DNA of 64,000 bases from assembly GCA_022478985.1 (NCBI GenBank), contig JAKSZP010002661.1, forward strand, positions 186,001-250,000, given 5' to 3'. This DNA comes from Massospora cicadina (Eukaryota > Entomophthoromycota > Entomophthoromycetes > Entomophthorales > Entomophthoraceae). Every line of letters begins with the position of its first letter. The stretch's first letter is position 1. Shown here piece after piece: positions 9,668 through 20,818 of the stretch. The notes beneath the pieces are model-generated. The model saw nothing but the letters and a program-made list of their open reading frames with translations. It had not been told where the DNA came from and made no database searches. A program made the position numbers and the translations under genes.

Positions 9668-12474
9668 ATACATAGAAACTCACTGCTGGATGATTTCCAT
9701 TTAATGGCAGAAAAGAGGTCTACCACATGCTCATATCTTAATTTAGCTGGGTAAAAATTATTCAACTAAAATTGATAAATCATTACTGCTGGGCTTCCCA
9801 ATCAGGAAGAAAAATTAGAATTATTTGAAATTGTCAAATAAGTATGATTCACGAACCATGTGAACTACAAAACCCACATTTACCATACATGAAAAATGGA
9901 AAATGCACTAAAAAGTATCCATGTCAGCTGTTACCAAAACACAAACTGGTGGCTATGGTTATCTGCTATACATACAATGAAAACCAGATGATGGAGGAAA
10001 CACAACAGCTATTAAATCAATAACATTGATTTTAAAATTTGATAATCAATAGGGTGTGCCCTACTTTCCTATGTTTTTAAAATCATTCAATGTATATATC
10101 AATGTAGAGTCTTGCAATTCAGTTAAGTCAATCAAATACATATGCAAATATGTTAGTAAAGGTAACAATACGGCAATTTTTGTACATAAAAATCTTAATG
10201 CACCAGTTAATGATGTTAAACAATTTCAAATGTGACATTATATTAGCAGTAATGAAGCTGTATGGCAAATTCTTGGTTTTCACATTAATGAACGCTTTTC
10301 TGCTGTCATGCATCTTAGTGTTCACTTGGAAAATGGTCAATGAGTCTACTTCATGGAAGAGAACACACCCCAGAGAGCTACAGATTTACCAAACACAACG
10401 TTGACTGCTTTTTTCCAATTGGTTGCAACTTACAGAATAAAAAGATGATGCTGTATCATGAAGTACCACACTATTACACTTGGGATCATTTGACAAAGAA
10501 ATTTTTCAGAAAAATATGAGGCTCCAGCCATTCTTCAATACTTGTCATATTATTTATTAGTGCATTGGGACAAGTATATACTGTTTATCCAAATAAATCT
10601 GAATGCTACTATTTTCAAATGCTGCTTCACATGGTCAAAGGACCAACATTGTTTCAAGCAATCAAAACCATCATTGGTCAAGTGTGTCAGAAATACAGAG
10701 AAGCATTTCTCAAACTTGGTTTGCTAGAAAATGATCAACATTGGGACAACACATCGGCAGAAGCATCTGAAACATGTCATGCCATCCAAATATGAACCCT
10801 GTTTGCCATAATTTTGACAACATGTGCACCTTCTGTTTTTAAAGATCTATGAGAAAAGCACAAAGAGTATGAGTGAAGACATACTTCTCTGAGCATGCAG
10901 AGACAACCCCAGCTTGAATGTACAGTATTTAAGAGACACTTTCAATAAAGCACTGATATCGCTTGATAATATGTGCATGTCAATTAATAACAGATTACTT
11001 AATCAACTTGGGCTATTTTCACAAGGACATGGCAGAAACAATGTTTTTGATAGAGGTGTATTGTGAGAAAAACAATATGATGTCAATGTGCTACAAGTTT
11101 AGTTGAGGCTCAGAAAAGGCTCTAGCAAATGACCAACAACATGCGTATGACACAGTTATGGTGAATGTATGTGGTGCAAATGTTGGACTTTTTTTCTTGA
11201 TGCACCAGGAGGCACAAAAACATTTATAATCAATCTAATACTCGCAAAATTATGAATGAAGCATGATATTTCTCTGTCTGTGGAATCTTTGGAGATTTCA
11301 GCAATGCTACTCAATGTAGGATGCATGGCACAACTGGCTCTCAAACTACCATTGAATTTAAACTAGAGGAACTTCTTTGTAACATCGGAAAAACATCTGG
11401 AATAACAACCTTTTTAAAAACATGCCAACTCATTATTTAGAATAGATGTACCATGGCCCATAAGTAAGGACTTGAGGCACTTGATTGTACTCTGCAAGAT
11501 TTATGAAGCAATCAATGTCCAATGGGTGGAGCTCTGATACTGCTCACCAGTTATTTCCATCAAACTTTGCCCATCATTCCAAGATCAACACCAGCAGATG
11601 AGATGAACGCATGCCTGAAGAATCCAACTCTGGAGAAATGTGAAGAAAATTACCTTGTTGACCAATATGCATGTGCATTTACTTGGACATTTTCTGCAAA
11701 AACATTTACCAAGCAACTTTTGGATATGGTGATGACAAACTTCCGGTTGATCCTGCAACATGGGAAATATCATTCCCACCAAACTTCTGTCAACATCTGT
11801 CATCAATTGGAGACCTTGAAAAGAAGGTTTTCCCAAACATTACCAAAAACTTCAGATCATATTTGGCTTTGCAAGTGAGCTATCTTAGCTCCAAAAAATG
11901 ATAATGTCAATCAAATCAATAATAAGATTCAATTGAAAATTTTCGTGGTGTGGTTATGGAATACAAATCCATTGAAACAGTTACAGAAGAGGATCAAGCT
12001 GTTAATTATACAGTCAAATTTCTCAATTCATTGGTACATCCTGGAAAGCCACCACACATTTTAACCTTGAAAGTTGGCTCACCAATGCTGCTCCTTTGGA
12101 ATCTGAACCTGCCAGAGTTATGCAATGGAACCAGACTTTCCATTAAAACTATTGCCAAATGTATTTAAGCAACAATAATTAATGGAAAATGTAAAGGAGA
12201 AGGTGTGCTAATTATGCACAATCCAATGATTCCCACTGATCTTCCCTTCACATATAAATAGCTACACTTTCCTGTGCATCATGCTTTTACAATGACAATC
12301 AACAAAGCTCAAGGGCAATCACTGCGCGTTGCCAGAATAAATTTAGAAAATCCAAGTTTTTTTTCATGGTCAACTATATGTTGCTTGCTCCAGAGTAGGG
12401 ATTTAGAATCTCTGTACATCTATACACCAAATCAGGAAACCAAAAATATTGTTTATCCACTTGCATTAGGATAG
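9668..12474 (+). pseudogene. Helitron Rep (HUH/Y2) C-terminal half and Pif1-like helicase, broken
   Basis: Just after the LINE A2 insert comes WQKRGLPHAHIL (9705-9740), with the HUH motif as HAH at 9726-9734. NPHLPYMKNGKCTKKYP follows (about 9870-9920). The two-tyrosine site IKYICKYVSKG is at 10131-10163, with tyrosines at 10137 and 10149. Then come SNEAVWQILGFHI (about 10240-10285) and MGQVYTVYPNKSE...LLENDQHWDNTSAEAS (10565-10775). The helicase follows: Walker A as DAPGGTKTF (11199-11225), lacking one glycine of GGTGKT; GGALILL...PRSTPADEMNACL (about 11525-11620); VNYTVKFLNSL and LCNGTRLSIK (12000-12150); and TINKAQGQS...LENPSFF, ending at a stop at 12472-12474. It has multiple stops and frameshifts. 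Rep nicks and rejoins; the helicase unwinds during rolling-circle transfer. Confidence 0.88.
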
Positions 12475-12788
12475 ATATTAGTACTAGTTTCAATTATTTT
12501 AAGTTGGTTCTGTTATATAGAAAATGGAATAGTCAAAAGTTTTGTTCATCCACATGAATTATCATAAAAATAAATATATATAGTTCATCATCTATTTATA
12601 CCAATAAAAATAAAGGACTTTTATTATTATGAGTCATCTTTAATTTTTTCCACATTTTTACACAACCCATTATAGATTTAAGATTACATACAGACCATCT
12701 ATTTTTATATTAATAATTATACAAATGCAGAAAAATGTCATCCAGGTTCTGCTAGCTATATTATAAAATATAAATTAATCAGTTCAAT
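12475..12788 (+). other. Helitron 3' non-coding region, AT-rich, with putative CTAG terminus
   Basis: No ORF is seen. AT-rich sequence follows the helicase stop. The motif CAGGTTCTGCTAGC at 12743-12756 resembles Helitron 3' ends (CTRR). I do not see a convincing GC-rich hairpin just upstream, so the terminus is tentative. Sequence from 12757 to 12788 would be flank. Confidence 0.4.
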
Positions 12789-12803
12789 TCAGCTGATAAT
12801 AAA
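12789..12803. repeat. 15-bp target-site duplication of ORF1-only copy 1 (right copy 14730-14744)
   Basis: TCAGCTGATAATAAA is identical at both positions and directly flanks the 1.93-kb insertion. Its length is typical of LINE-mediated insertion. Confidence 0.9.
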
Positions 12804-14729
12804 GCTCTCCATCTCTTCTTGGCATAACTTTCCAAGCTAATTAATTTTGATAAATTAAAAGCAAACACTTAATTGCACACCAAAGTCTTGCTCTAATGCC
12901 ATCGGATCCCCTGCCAACTGTCCCAGCATGGGGCAGCGGTGAAACTCCCCCTCCATTTTCTGTCTGACAGGAAAACGCGCTTGGACTGGCTCGTCCAGTC
13001 ATTCCAAACCCTTGGGACAATTTGTTCCTCCCAAGGATCTCAATTCCCATCTCACCTGAACCCAAGGGGTGCCCCGCTGCCCCCTGGTGCTCCCCAGAGC
13101 AACATGCATTTCAGCATTAGGGTCGAATATAGGAAATTCTTCCCCTATGATGATCAAGCCATTATCAAAATGGCTCAGGCAGTGATGACACCAGCCTGTT
13201 TTATAGACTTCCGCCCCTATAAGGGGTACTTTGACCTCAGCTTCCCCTGTGAAGCCAATGCAGCCACTGTGGCAACAGTGCCATTAAACTTTAACAATAT
13301 TCCCCTCCCAACAACTTGGACCCAGCTCCCAACGGACACCACCTTGGTGGTCAGTTCGCTGGTTTGCCCACCCACCTCCCCCTGAAGTGCTCCACCAGGA
13401 GCTGATGGAAGGTTTGGCAGCCTACGACGCCAACACCATCTTACAATTTGTGGTCCCAAATGGGGCCACACGCCTCGCTGAGCCTTGGGCATATGCCACG
13501 CTCAGCCCTGAATTTACAAAAATTTCTTTGGCAATTCCCCCTCATGCCACCATCCCATCTGCCCCTGACCATCCGTTCTGGGCCCGCGTTGAGGGCGGAT
13601 GGATGATTTGTCCATCCTGTTTCAAGTTAGACCACTCTAAACATAAATGCCCATACTCAGAAACTTCTGCCAATACCAAAAGTTTGCCCAACGCCCACCA
13701 ATCTGCTGCCCACCCAGCGCCAACTCTGACATGGGGTATGATCCTACCTTCCCCTCCTCCAATGCCTGATGCTGCACCTGCAACTACAGCCACCAATCAG
13801 CACCCACCTTTCCCCAATGCCACAACAAATTATCTAACCAAACATCAGATTAGATCCCAGTTTGATCCCATGCATCTGCAAACAAATCAAACAAACCTCA
13901 ACCATACGCTGATTCCCCAATCCAATTCAACCAAAATCCATGGGAATTATTGGATATAATTGATGAATCAGGTAACATCATTGAAGAACTGACGCTGCAA
14001 TTTGAGCGGCTCTGTAATGCAGAATGGGAAGAAAAATTCCCACCTCAGAAATATGTCCCACAACCTAACACCAAACCATTCTACAGCGACCACCAGCTTG
14101 CAGTAGAAGCAGCCGCCACACCAGATTGCCATCCACTTCATAAAGCTGCCACCAAATCTGTGGCCGCTCTCACAGGAGGAATTCCACCTCCCATCATCCC
14201 CATAAATTTTACTGCACAAAGTAAGATCAACATGAAAACTTTACACAAAAATGTCACTGAAGCCATCCAGAACATGGTAACAGTAGCATGGAATCTGAAA
14301 GCAAAAATAGCCTGACCAACATTGCCACATTTGTTAAATTCCCAGATGCCCACCTCAAAGCTGAAGACGCTTTGGGAAAATATATCATTGGTATAATGAT
14401 GGCTGGAAACTATTTGGAAGTTCCAGTCATCAAGGATTTTGAACCCAATGCCGCTGATGCCCCCACACCCTTACTATCTGCCTTAACACGCACTCTACTC
14501 TGGAATGAGATGGATGCAGCCAAAGATGAGCCCCCCAATCCCCCCTCCCCATTCACCATGGAGGGATATCAGTATTCTCTGCCCACCTGTTTGGACATTT
14601 TGTAATTACAATTCAATTGATCCATCCATTGTGGGCGTTTCATTTGAATCAATATTTTTATTATGATTTTAGTTTTAGTTTGGTAATGTCCATCCCCTGG
14701 TTGGCTTACCTTGGTTAAATAAAATAAAA
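12804..14729 (+). mobile_element. ORF1-only retroposon, copy 1 (non-autonomous LINE-A-type element)
   Basis: A 1926-bp insertion is bounded by an identical 15-bp TSD (TCAGCTGATAATAAA, 12789-12803 and 14730-14744). About 92 bases of leader precede a Gag-like gene (12896-14605), followed by about 124 bases of 3' UTR. There is no endonuclease or RT. The 3' end, GTCCATCCCCTGGTTGGC...TTAAATAAAATAAAA, closely resembles the LINE-A 3' ends. Copies 2 and 3 have the same length (1917 and 1933 bp), so this is a defined unit and not a random truncation. Confidence 0.85.
12896..14605 (+). pseudogene. Gag/ORF1-like protein of ORF1-only retroposon copy 1 (frameshifted)
   Basis: The reading path begins at the ATG at 12896 (MPSDPLPTVPAW) and meets a stop (TGA at 12965-12967). 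It continues in other frames: MHFSIRVEYRKFFPYDD (13105), then FIDFRPYKGYFDLSF, a segment that also occurs in copy 3. From 13387 it is open for 190 codons, including PDHPFWARVEGGW and an intact CX2CX4HX4C zinc knuckle CPSCFKLDHSKHKC (about 13615-13656), then a Pro/Thr/Asn-rich linker. The C-terminal part lies in 13950-14312 and 14288-14605 (MEGYQYSLPTCLDIL stop). Undamaged length would be about 570 residues. It is probably an RNA-binding coat protein. The roughly 300 residues after the knuckle do not obviously match LINE-A ORF1. Function is inferred from the zinc knuckle and context only. Confidence 0.75.
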
Positions 14730-14744
14730 TCAGCTGATAATAAA

Positions 14745-16159
14745 TAAACCTGAGCAACATTGGGTAACTCACCAGTACTGTATTTATTCTTAAATGTAAA
14801 ACTTACATACAGCTAAGTTGATATTAACCTATAAGCTTTTATACAATTATATAATAATTCACTTGAGAAAAAGGTGGGACTTTTCTATCCTAAAATTGAT
14901 ATCTTTATAAAATTCTTGGGCAGTCCATCCAGATGACAAACATTATCATGTGTAATTATAAGTAAAGAATATAAGAAAGAAAAACTAGGACTGAGATTAT
15001 ACTTCAGTCTCAGCTTGCAACAGGAATTATTTGGGTAAGTTTTTGATAGAGCATGACAAATATATCGACTAGCTTGATACCTTAACTTTAATGACATGTA
15101 ATTTAATTGTACAATGAAAGAAACCTTATGATGATTTAGAACTACTATATGTGATGTTGGTGGCAGTTCTATATAGGGAACTAAGATTGAAATAAAATAA
15201 GTTTAGTAAACTTGATTTCTCTATGCTTTTATAAGTAGGATTCTGATACCACAGCTACAACCATAAGAATGATAAGATTGCTTTTCCCGCCATGAGGGTA
15301 TAATTAACAATAGATTAAAGAACATATGAAAAGAAAATACTTATATGTTGGATTACTATTTTTGGTAGTCAATTTAGCTTACACATTTGTTAAATAATGT
15401 ATAGCGTTATAATTATGGGAATTCTTATCACGGTGTACCATAAATTCCATGCTGGTCACATACTTTACAAGCTTCATGTATTGATTTAAAAAATCTACCT
15501 TGAATTATGCTTAAACTAATCATCCCTGTAAATAGCAAAAAATACATAGCAAGCTGAAGTTGAAAAATAGTGATAGATCAGTCTATGTTAATTAAGTATG
15601 ATTAGTGTAATAAAATTAGATTTTGTATTAGAATAATAGTTGAGTTTGCCAAAGGAATCTTCAAAATAGGCTTTTGATTCTCTTAACTTTATTAAATTGA
15701 AATGTTTGGTGGTGTTATTAAAATTTCTAAGTAGAAATTCCACAGATTCATGTCTACTTATGGTCAATCTATAATTACTGGAATATTGTATAGCCTTTAT
15801 AATCAAAGAAGAAGCATAAAAATTAAAGAAGCATAAGGTTGTTAGATTTAGGCAGACCTAAAGTTGTTAATAGTTGTTTTAGGCATTCTGATTTTGTTAA
15901 AGAAGTTTAAAAGGCTGATAATTTTTTAGGAAAACTAATCTAAAGGAGTTAGAAAAGTTGGATCTCTATATGACTTATGTTTTTTTTAAAAAAATGTAAA
16001 ATTTATATAAGGCTTAAATATGACAGAGGAACTGTGTCTTGATCATAGTCAACTTTATAATTTTGCCTAAATTTTTAAAAGTATGAAGGGGGTCAGAATT
16101 TGTAATACAATGTACTCTAAAATAGACAATATAAAAGAGCATGCAATATGACTTTTTTA
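14745..16159. other. AT-rich stretch without recognisable gene
   Basis: Only short ORFs occur (the longest, about 70 codons on the minus strand at 15588-15806 and 14885-15097, have no recognisable motif). The sequence is A/T-rich with no repeats I could pair with elsewhere in the window. It is probably old, unrecognisable transposon or spacer DNA. Confidence 0.5.
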
Positions 16160-16604
16160 TGTCTCATGACATCATAAGTGGGTAAAGCCTTTTAGAACAA
16201 AAAGGAGGTTAATAGCTCTTAATTTATCAAGTTGGGCGCTTTCCTGATCTTAAACATACATTAGACCAACATCGGGTAAGCGCCAATTATTCCCAGGTTG
16301 GTATCAAGGAGCTGCATGATGGTGTTGTTGGCGTAACATCAATGGCCTTAAATTTTACAACTTACTATAACAAATAAGACATGTCTATATATCTAATTGA
16401 AAAATGGGTATTTAAGTCTCATTCCAAATACAGTATTACTAAATCTAAAAAATCCATAAATAATCAAAAAACTCAATTTCAGGATCCTTGAGCTATATTA
16501 CTACTGGGGATGGTAAGGTGGTCTTATTGGCCCGTTTTGGCTTAGTTCTGTAACAAGATGAATATATCTCATTCCACATTATCCTTATATTTGTTCTAAA
16601 TAGA
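16160..16604 (+). mobile_element. Gypsy family G2 LTR remnant, left part (split by G1a)
   Basis: TGTCTCATGACAT at 16160 matches the starts of the two G2 LTRs (26949 and 35389). 'cccaggttggtatcaagg' (about 16295) and 'aatggccttaaattt' (about 16344) match the same places in those LTRs. The match stops at 16604, where the TSD of element G1a begins, and picks up again at 23978. Confidence 0.65.
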
Positions 16605-16609
16605 CCAAC
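16605..16609. repeat. 5-bp target-site duplication of gypsy element G1a (right copy 23973-23977)
   Basis: CCAAC immediately precedes the left LTR (which starts TG at 16610) and immediately follows the right LTR (which ends CA at 23972). Five base pairs is the normal Ty3/gypsy duplication length. Confidence 0.88.
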
Positions 16610-17089
16610 TGCTAAATCTCAGCGTGGAGTCTTGATTCCGCCAAGTTGGTTTGCATAGGGTATTAGCCACTTGGCAACCAAATCAGATCATAAGAAGATT
16701 AGCAATTCTTAATAAAAAGTAATAACCTTTTTACACAGAGCTATCACCCCTTATTTCATCCTTTATTACTTTACTTAATAAGCGGGCCTCTCTGCAACAA
16801 CCTAATTTCCAAAAGCAGTCCTCTTCAATTCTCCGTGTAACTCTTTATATCTCAATTCCTCAAGCTGAATGCATCCCTGGCTTGGTAGTCTTCTATTCAT
16901 TTCCCCCTTTCATTTGTACTCTCATTTATATTGAATCTCAGCATAATTTCCCCATTCTCGCTGATTGGTTGACATTTCAATTGACTATCATTTGTATACC
17001 TCTTTTTATCAATCTTGAGACTCATCTTAATCCCCCCTCCAATCTGCTGTAGGGTTAGCATATTGTCCAGTCATAGCAACTTCCCAACA
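16610..17089 (-). repeat. 3' LTR of G1a
   Basis: 480 bp, TGCTAAATCTCAG... to ...CTTCCCAACA on the plus strand. It pairs along its whole length with 23492-23972. In the stretches compared by eye most differences are transitions. Confidence 0.92.
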
Positions 17090-18349
17090 TTACCCCCTTT
17101 GACTGGACAATATGATCTCACTGTTTGTATGCTTGGAGGAACTTCGTATGAGCTCAACTGATGATCTGACCCCCTCAGGTTCCTTAATGGTGTAGACATC
17201 CATGCCAATTTTCTTAATTATCTTTAATGGACCAACCCAGATGTTAGAGAGCTTGTTTTTCCTACCAAAACTGTGCTGATAGTGAAATAAAACATGGTCC
17301 CCTATAGAGAACAGCAGAAGTCCATTTTGTCTCTTCTGATTGGCTGCCTGATTGCGAATCTTCTTAGCTAAACTGGTAGAGTAGGATTCCATTTGCAGCT
17401 TGATCAACGTATCTGTTAGAGTCTTCAAGTATTGCTGGGGGTCCACCCCACCAGTATCTTCCACGCACAAGTAAAGCAAGGCAGGCAGAGCCATATGTCG
17501 ACCATACAGCAGTTGGAACGGGCTCTTACTAGTGGATGAATGATAGCTGATATTCGCAAACACAGCTGTAGGTAAAAGGACACTCCATTCTGAGGGGCGA
17601 TCCCTTACCAATTTATGGAGTATGTTCACTAGGGTTCCATTAACCCGCTCCACCATTCCATTTGATTCCAGATGATATGGGGCGGTCAAAACCCTACAGA
17701 TCGCCATTGACTCATTCAGCTTTGGCAGAATGTGCAAAGTGAAATTGGTTCCATTATCCATTAAAATGAATTGTGGGCAGCTGTGTTGCTGTATAACACA
17801 CTCCATAATAAACTTGGCAGTAGTGACCGCGCCCAATTCATTAATGGCCCTGGCCTCCACACATCAAGTCAAATGCTCAATGGCAACAATAATATACTTG
17901 GATTGATTGGTTCTAGTTGGCAGGGGTCCCACTACATCAATGGAAACAGTGTGCCAGGAGAAATGGGGTTTAACCAGCTGGTATGTGGTTTTGTTGTGGA
18001 ATGGCTTTTCCACTTGACACTGATGGCAACAGCTAACCACTTCCAATATGTCATAATGCATACTCTCCCAGTAGTATTGGAGTCATAAAGACTCCATTGT
18101 TTTCCACAATCCTCCATGCCCTACAGCCCGATGAGCATCTATGATACTTGAGGGTCTAGCTGAAGGTTTAAGGAAACTCAGCGTTGAGTCCCCAATCCAC
18201 TTATATAGTTCTCCCCCACATAGGAAAGTATCCACCTTGAGTCTATCTAATACCTTGATCACATGCGGTAGGTCATCCTGGTATTTGTTCGCCACCATCT
18301 TTTTGTACATTATGTCAGATAAATCCACCGTGATAGCAACCATTGGCAA
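17090..18349 (-). pseudogene. G1a integrase (zinc-binding domain plus DDE core), broken
   Basis: Integrase joins the cDNA to the genome. Reading right to left: an H-rich zinc-binding region (DAHRAVGHGGLW at about 18140-18105, then CCHQCQVEKPF at about 18030-17998); first catalytic Asp in SIDVVGPLPT (about 17945); second in FILMDNGTNF (about 17770); Glu in ESNGMVERVNGTL (about 17660). A C-terminal part with YGRHMALPALL and VGPLKIIKKIGMDVYTI follows. The DDE residues are all present. The frame is broken by stops, including a TGA at 17864-17866 just before CVEARAINELG, where G1b keeps RWVEAREINDLG. The last ORF (17860-17090) is open for 256 codons. Confidence 0.9.
17091..17100 (-). promoter_or_regulatory. 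Polypurine tract of G1a
   Basis: On the minus strand AAAGGGGGTAA directly precedes the 3' LTR (TGTTGGGAAG), the place where plus-strand DNA synthesis would be primed. The integrase stop codon TAA overlaps the end of the tract. G1b has AAATAGGGTAA at the same place (58133-58143). Confidence 0.8.
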
Positions 18350-18471
18350 CTGAGAAAGGCAATCCGCGTTTTGATGTTTTGCTCCCAGCTGATGTAAAAT
18401 CTAAAAGAATATGCTTGAAGCTTCAGAGCCCAACGTGCGAGTCACCCTTCCAGTTCATGCAGATTCTGCAA

Positions 18472-19800
18472 TCAGCGCAAGGAAGCATGGTCTGTCACTA
18501 CTTGGAATTGTACCCCATGCAGATATACCCGGAACTGTTTGTAAGCGTAGATCACTGCTAAACATTCTTGATCAGTAATGGTGTAGTTCCATTTGTGACA
18601 GTTCAAACTTCGACTACAAAATGCAACAGGATGCTCTACGCCATCGTCATCCTTTTGAGATAATACTGTTCCTATAGCGGAGAGGGAAGTGTCTGTTTGC
18701 ACTATGAACTGCTTGTCAAAGTTGGGATATTGCAATATGGGTGCGCTTGCTAACATGGTGTGCAACACGTCAAAAGCGTTCTGACATTGTTCCATCCAGT
18801 CAAAAGAAGCTTTTTTCTTCAATAACTAAAAAAAGAGGGGCCCATTTACAACTGAAATTGGGAATGAACCAGCAGTAGTACCCGACCATCCCCAGAAACA
18901 CTTGGATGTCCCATTTACTACTTGGGCGAGTCATCTTGCTTATTGCTTCCACTTTTGCTGACTGCAGTTTAAGCCCAAGCAAATCCAAGATGAACCTGAG
19001 GTATTCCAATTGTTCTTTGAAGAAATGGCACTTCCAAGGCTTAACTTTGATATTAGCAGCAGCGAGTTGCTGAAACTCTTGTTCCAAGTGGGCCAGGTGC
19101 TCTGTAAACGTCTGAAAGAACACAAAGATGTCATCAAGATAAACTAAAACGCATGACAATTTTAAATCACCTAGAATCGTATCCATAGCACCTGGAACGT
19201 AGCTGGGGCGTTGCATAACCCTTGTGGCATGCGAGTCAGCTGGAGCAACCCTCTCAAAGTGATGATAGTGCACTTTTCCCGTTATGCTGATGGAAATTTG
19301 ATCTGCCAATACCATGAGATCAGATCCATGGCAGAGAAATAATTTTCCCCACCCAGTCAGTCTAACACATCGTCAATCCATGGAATAGGGTAAGAATCCC
19401 TCTTTGTTACGTTAAAGAGTTTACATTAGTCAATCACCACTTGATTCAATCCATCTTTTTTCTTTACAATGAGCACTGGTGATGCACATGGACTGTTTGA
19501 CGGCTCTAGCATCCACTGTATGATAAGTTTATCCACCTCGTTGGAGAAAACCTCCTCCACTGCTTTGGAACATCTAATAGGTCGCAATTTAATGGGAGGG
19601 TGATCCCCTGTATCTATCCAATGTGCCACCCCTTGAGCGCACCCCAAATCATGATCATCATGTGCAAAAATATCTTGGTACTTTTCTAATAGTGCAATAC
19701 CTATTCTTGTTGCTCCGATGATAATCCAGTAAGCGCTTCCTGTGAAACCATGGTCAATATGCCAAGCGGAGAGCTTGTCAGTAGTCCAAGATCCTCCCAA
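18472..19800 (-). pseudogene. G1a reverse transcriptase-RNase H, broken
   Basis: RT begins with PPIKLRPIRC...EVDKLIIQWMLEPSNSPCASPVLIVKKKDG (about 19615-19455), the usual gypsy RT start. There are stops and a frameshift in the middle. The catalytic box YLDDIFVF is at about 19144-19121, followed by LGMVGYYCWFIPNFS (about 18895-18850). RNase H (18822-18472) has QTDTSLSAIGTVLSQKDD and EHPVAFCSRSLNCHKWNYTITDQECLA split over readable segments, ending VVTDHASLR. All family landmarks are present but the chain is not continuous. Confidence 0.9.
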
Positions 19801-20199
19801 GAGCTGAAATTATGAATATGGCGGACTTCCTCTATAGTAACAAAGTGTAAGTAAGCCACAACTTGGTGCTTCTGGATTGATATTGTCTCCTTCTGTAAAT
19901 TCGCTAGCAGCACTTTCACTTCTCCATTCCCAGGTAGCAGAAACCTTGGAGCCACATGTGGTTCAAGCCGAGAGTGCTGGTGAGGAGCCATGATTTCTCC
20001 ATAAAGCCCTTTAGGGACATCGATTTTAAGCCTAGTCCCTACTATGCACTGATGTCCAGATGGTAGGCTCAGATCACTTGCTGCCTAAAGCGGAATCCCT
20101 TTGTACTCATATATCTGGTTGGGGATGACCCTGATCCATTGCTTCAGTCGTCAATAACAAACAGGAATCACTCCGTTGCTATATGCTAGATTGATTTGA

Positions 20200-20818
20200 C
20201 TAGAGAGGAACAGATCCATTGGGATTCCACAAGAGGTAAAATAAACAGGAATCTGTTGCCCTAAAATATTGAGTGTTTCCTCCGCCATGTTTATCACAAC
20301 ACCAAATTTTTTTCATAAATGCTGCGCCAATTAGCATGTTGTAGTTGTTATTTGGCAGAACCACCGCTGGAGCAGAAGCCCAGACTGACCCAAATCGTAA
20401 GGGAAACGCACTATATGCTCCTTCAGACATAATACTATGTGTCCCTGCGGTTCTGTATACTACTCGATGGTCCACATCTGGTTTGAGCAGAAACTTAGCC
20501 ACCAACCAGGTAGAGACTATGTTCACAGGGGCTCCCATGCCGATAATATCATAGATCTTTGTGTTTTTGAACGAAAATGTCACAATAATTACATTCCAAG
20601 TAAGAGGAACCATCAGTATTTATTATGTGTACGTCCAAGGGCTTAATGTTACTTAAGAAGGAGGAAATGCTCTTGCCAACCTGAGGATAATCACTAGTGA
20701 TTTTTTCCACTGGAATGGCTACGTTGACTCCAACCAAAGAGGCAGCGCTGTCAAGGATCCTAGTTACTTGTGCCAGTCTGTTCCAGGATCTTCCACGCAT
20801 ATGGCTTCTGTGCATCAT
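20200..20818 (-). pseudogene. G1a protease region, active site altered
   Basis: The first part (MMHRSHMRGRSWNRL..., 20818-20549) aligns with 46114-46341 of G1b (VGVNVAIPVEKI against VGFNVVIPVEVI). The second part (20613-20200) has IIGMGAPVNIVSTWLVAKF, where G1b retains NDTGAH. The retroviral-type D[TS]GA active site is therefore read as GMGA here. The flap-distal LPNNNYNMLIGAAFM is preserved and identical in G1b. Proteolytic processing of Gag-Pol would be lost in this copy. Confidence 0.75.

Larger units (their letters stand above)
5194..12755 (+). mobile_element. Helitron (rolling-circle transposon), decayed, split by LINE A2
   Basis: Helitrons move by a Rep/helicase protein without making target duplications. 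The proposed 5' terminus at 5194 starts with TC (TCTATATATATAAAAATGG). The proposed 3' terminus at 12752-12755 is CTAG within CAGGTTCTGCTAGC, the kind of CTRR end expected. In between lie an N-terminal repeat-rich region, a zinc-finger-like region, the Rep domain and a Pif1-family helicase, all on the plus strand. LINE A2 (7320-9653) splits the Rep domain. The termini are inferred by resemblance only; the coding part is strong. The host lineage cannot be told from it because Helitrons transfer horizontally. Confidence 0.75.

Noticed and set aside
13387..13959. Host cellular CCHC nucleic-acid-binding protein gene
   Set aside because: The ORF lies inside a TSD-bounded insertion with three relatives in the window, so it is part of a retroposon.
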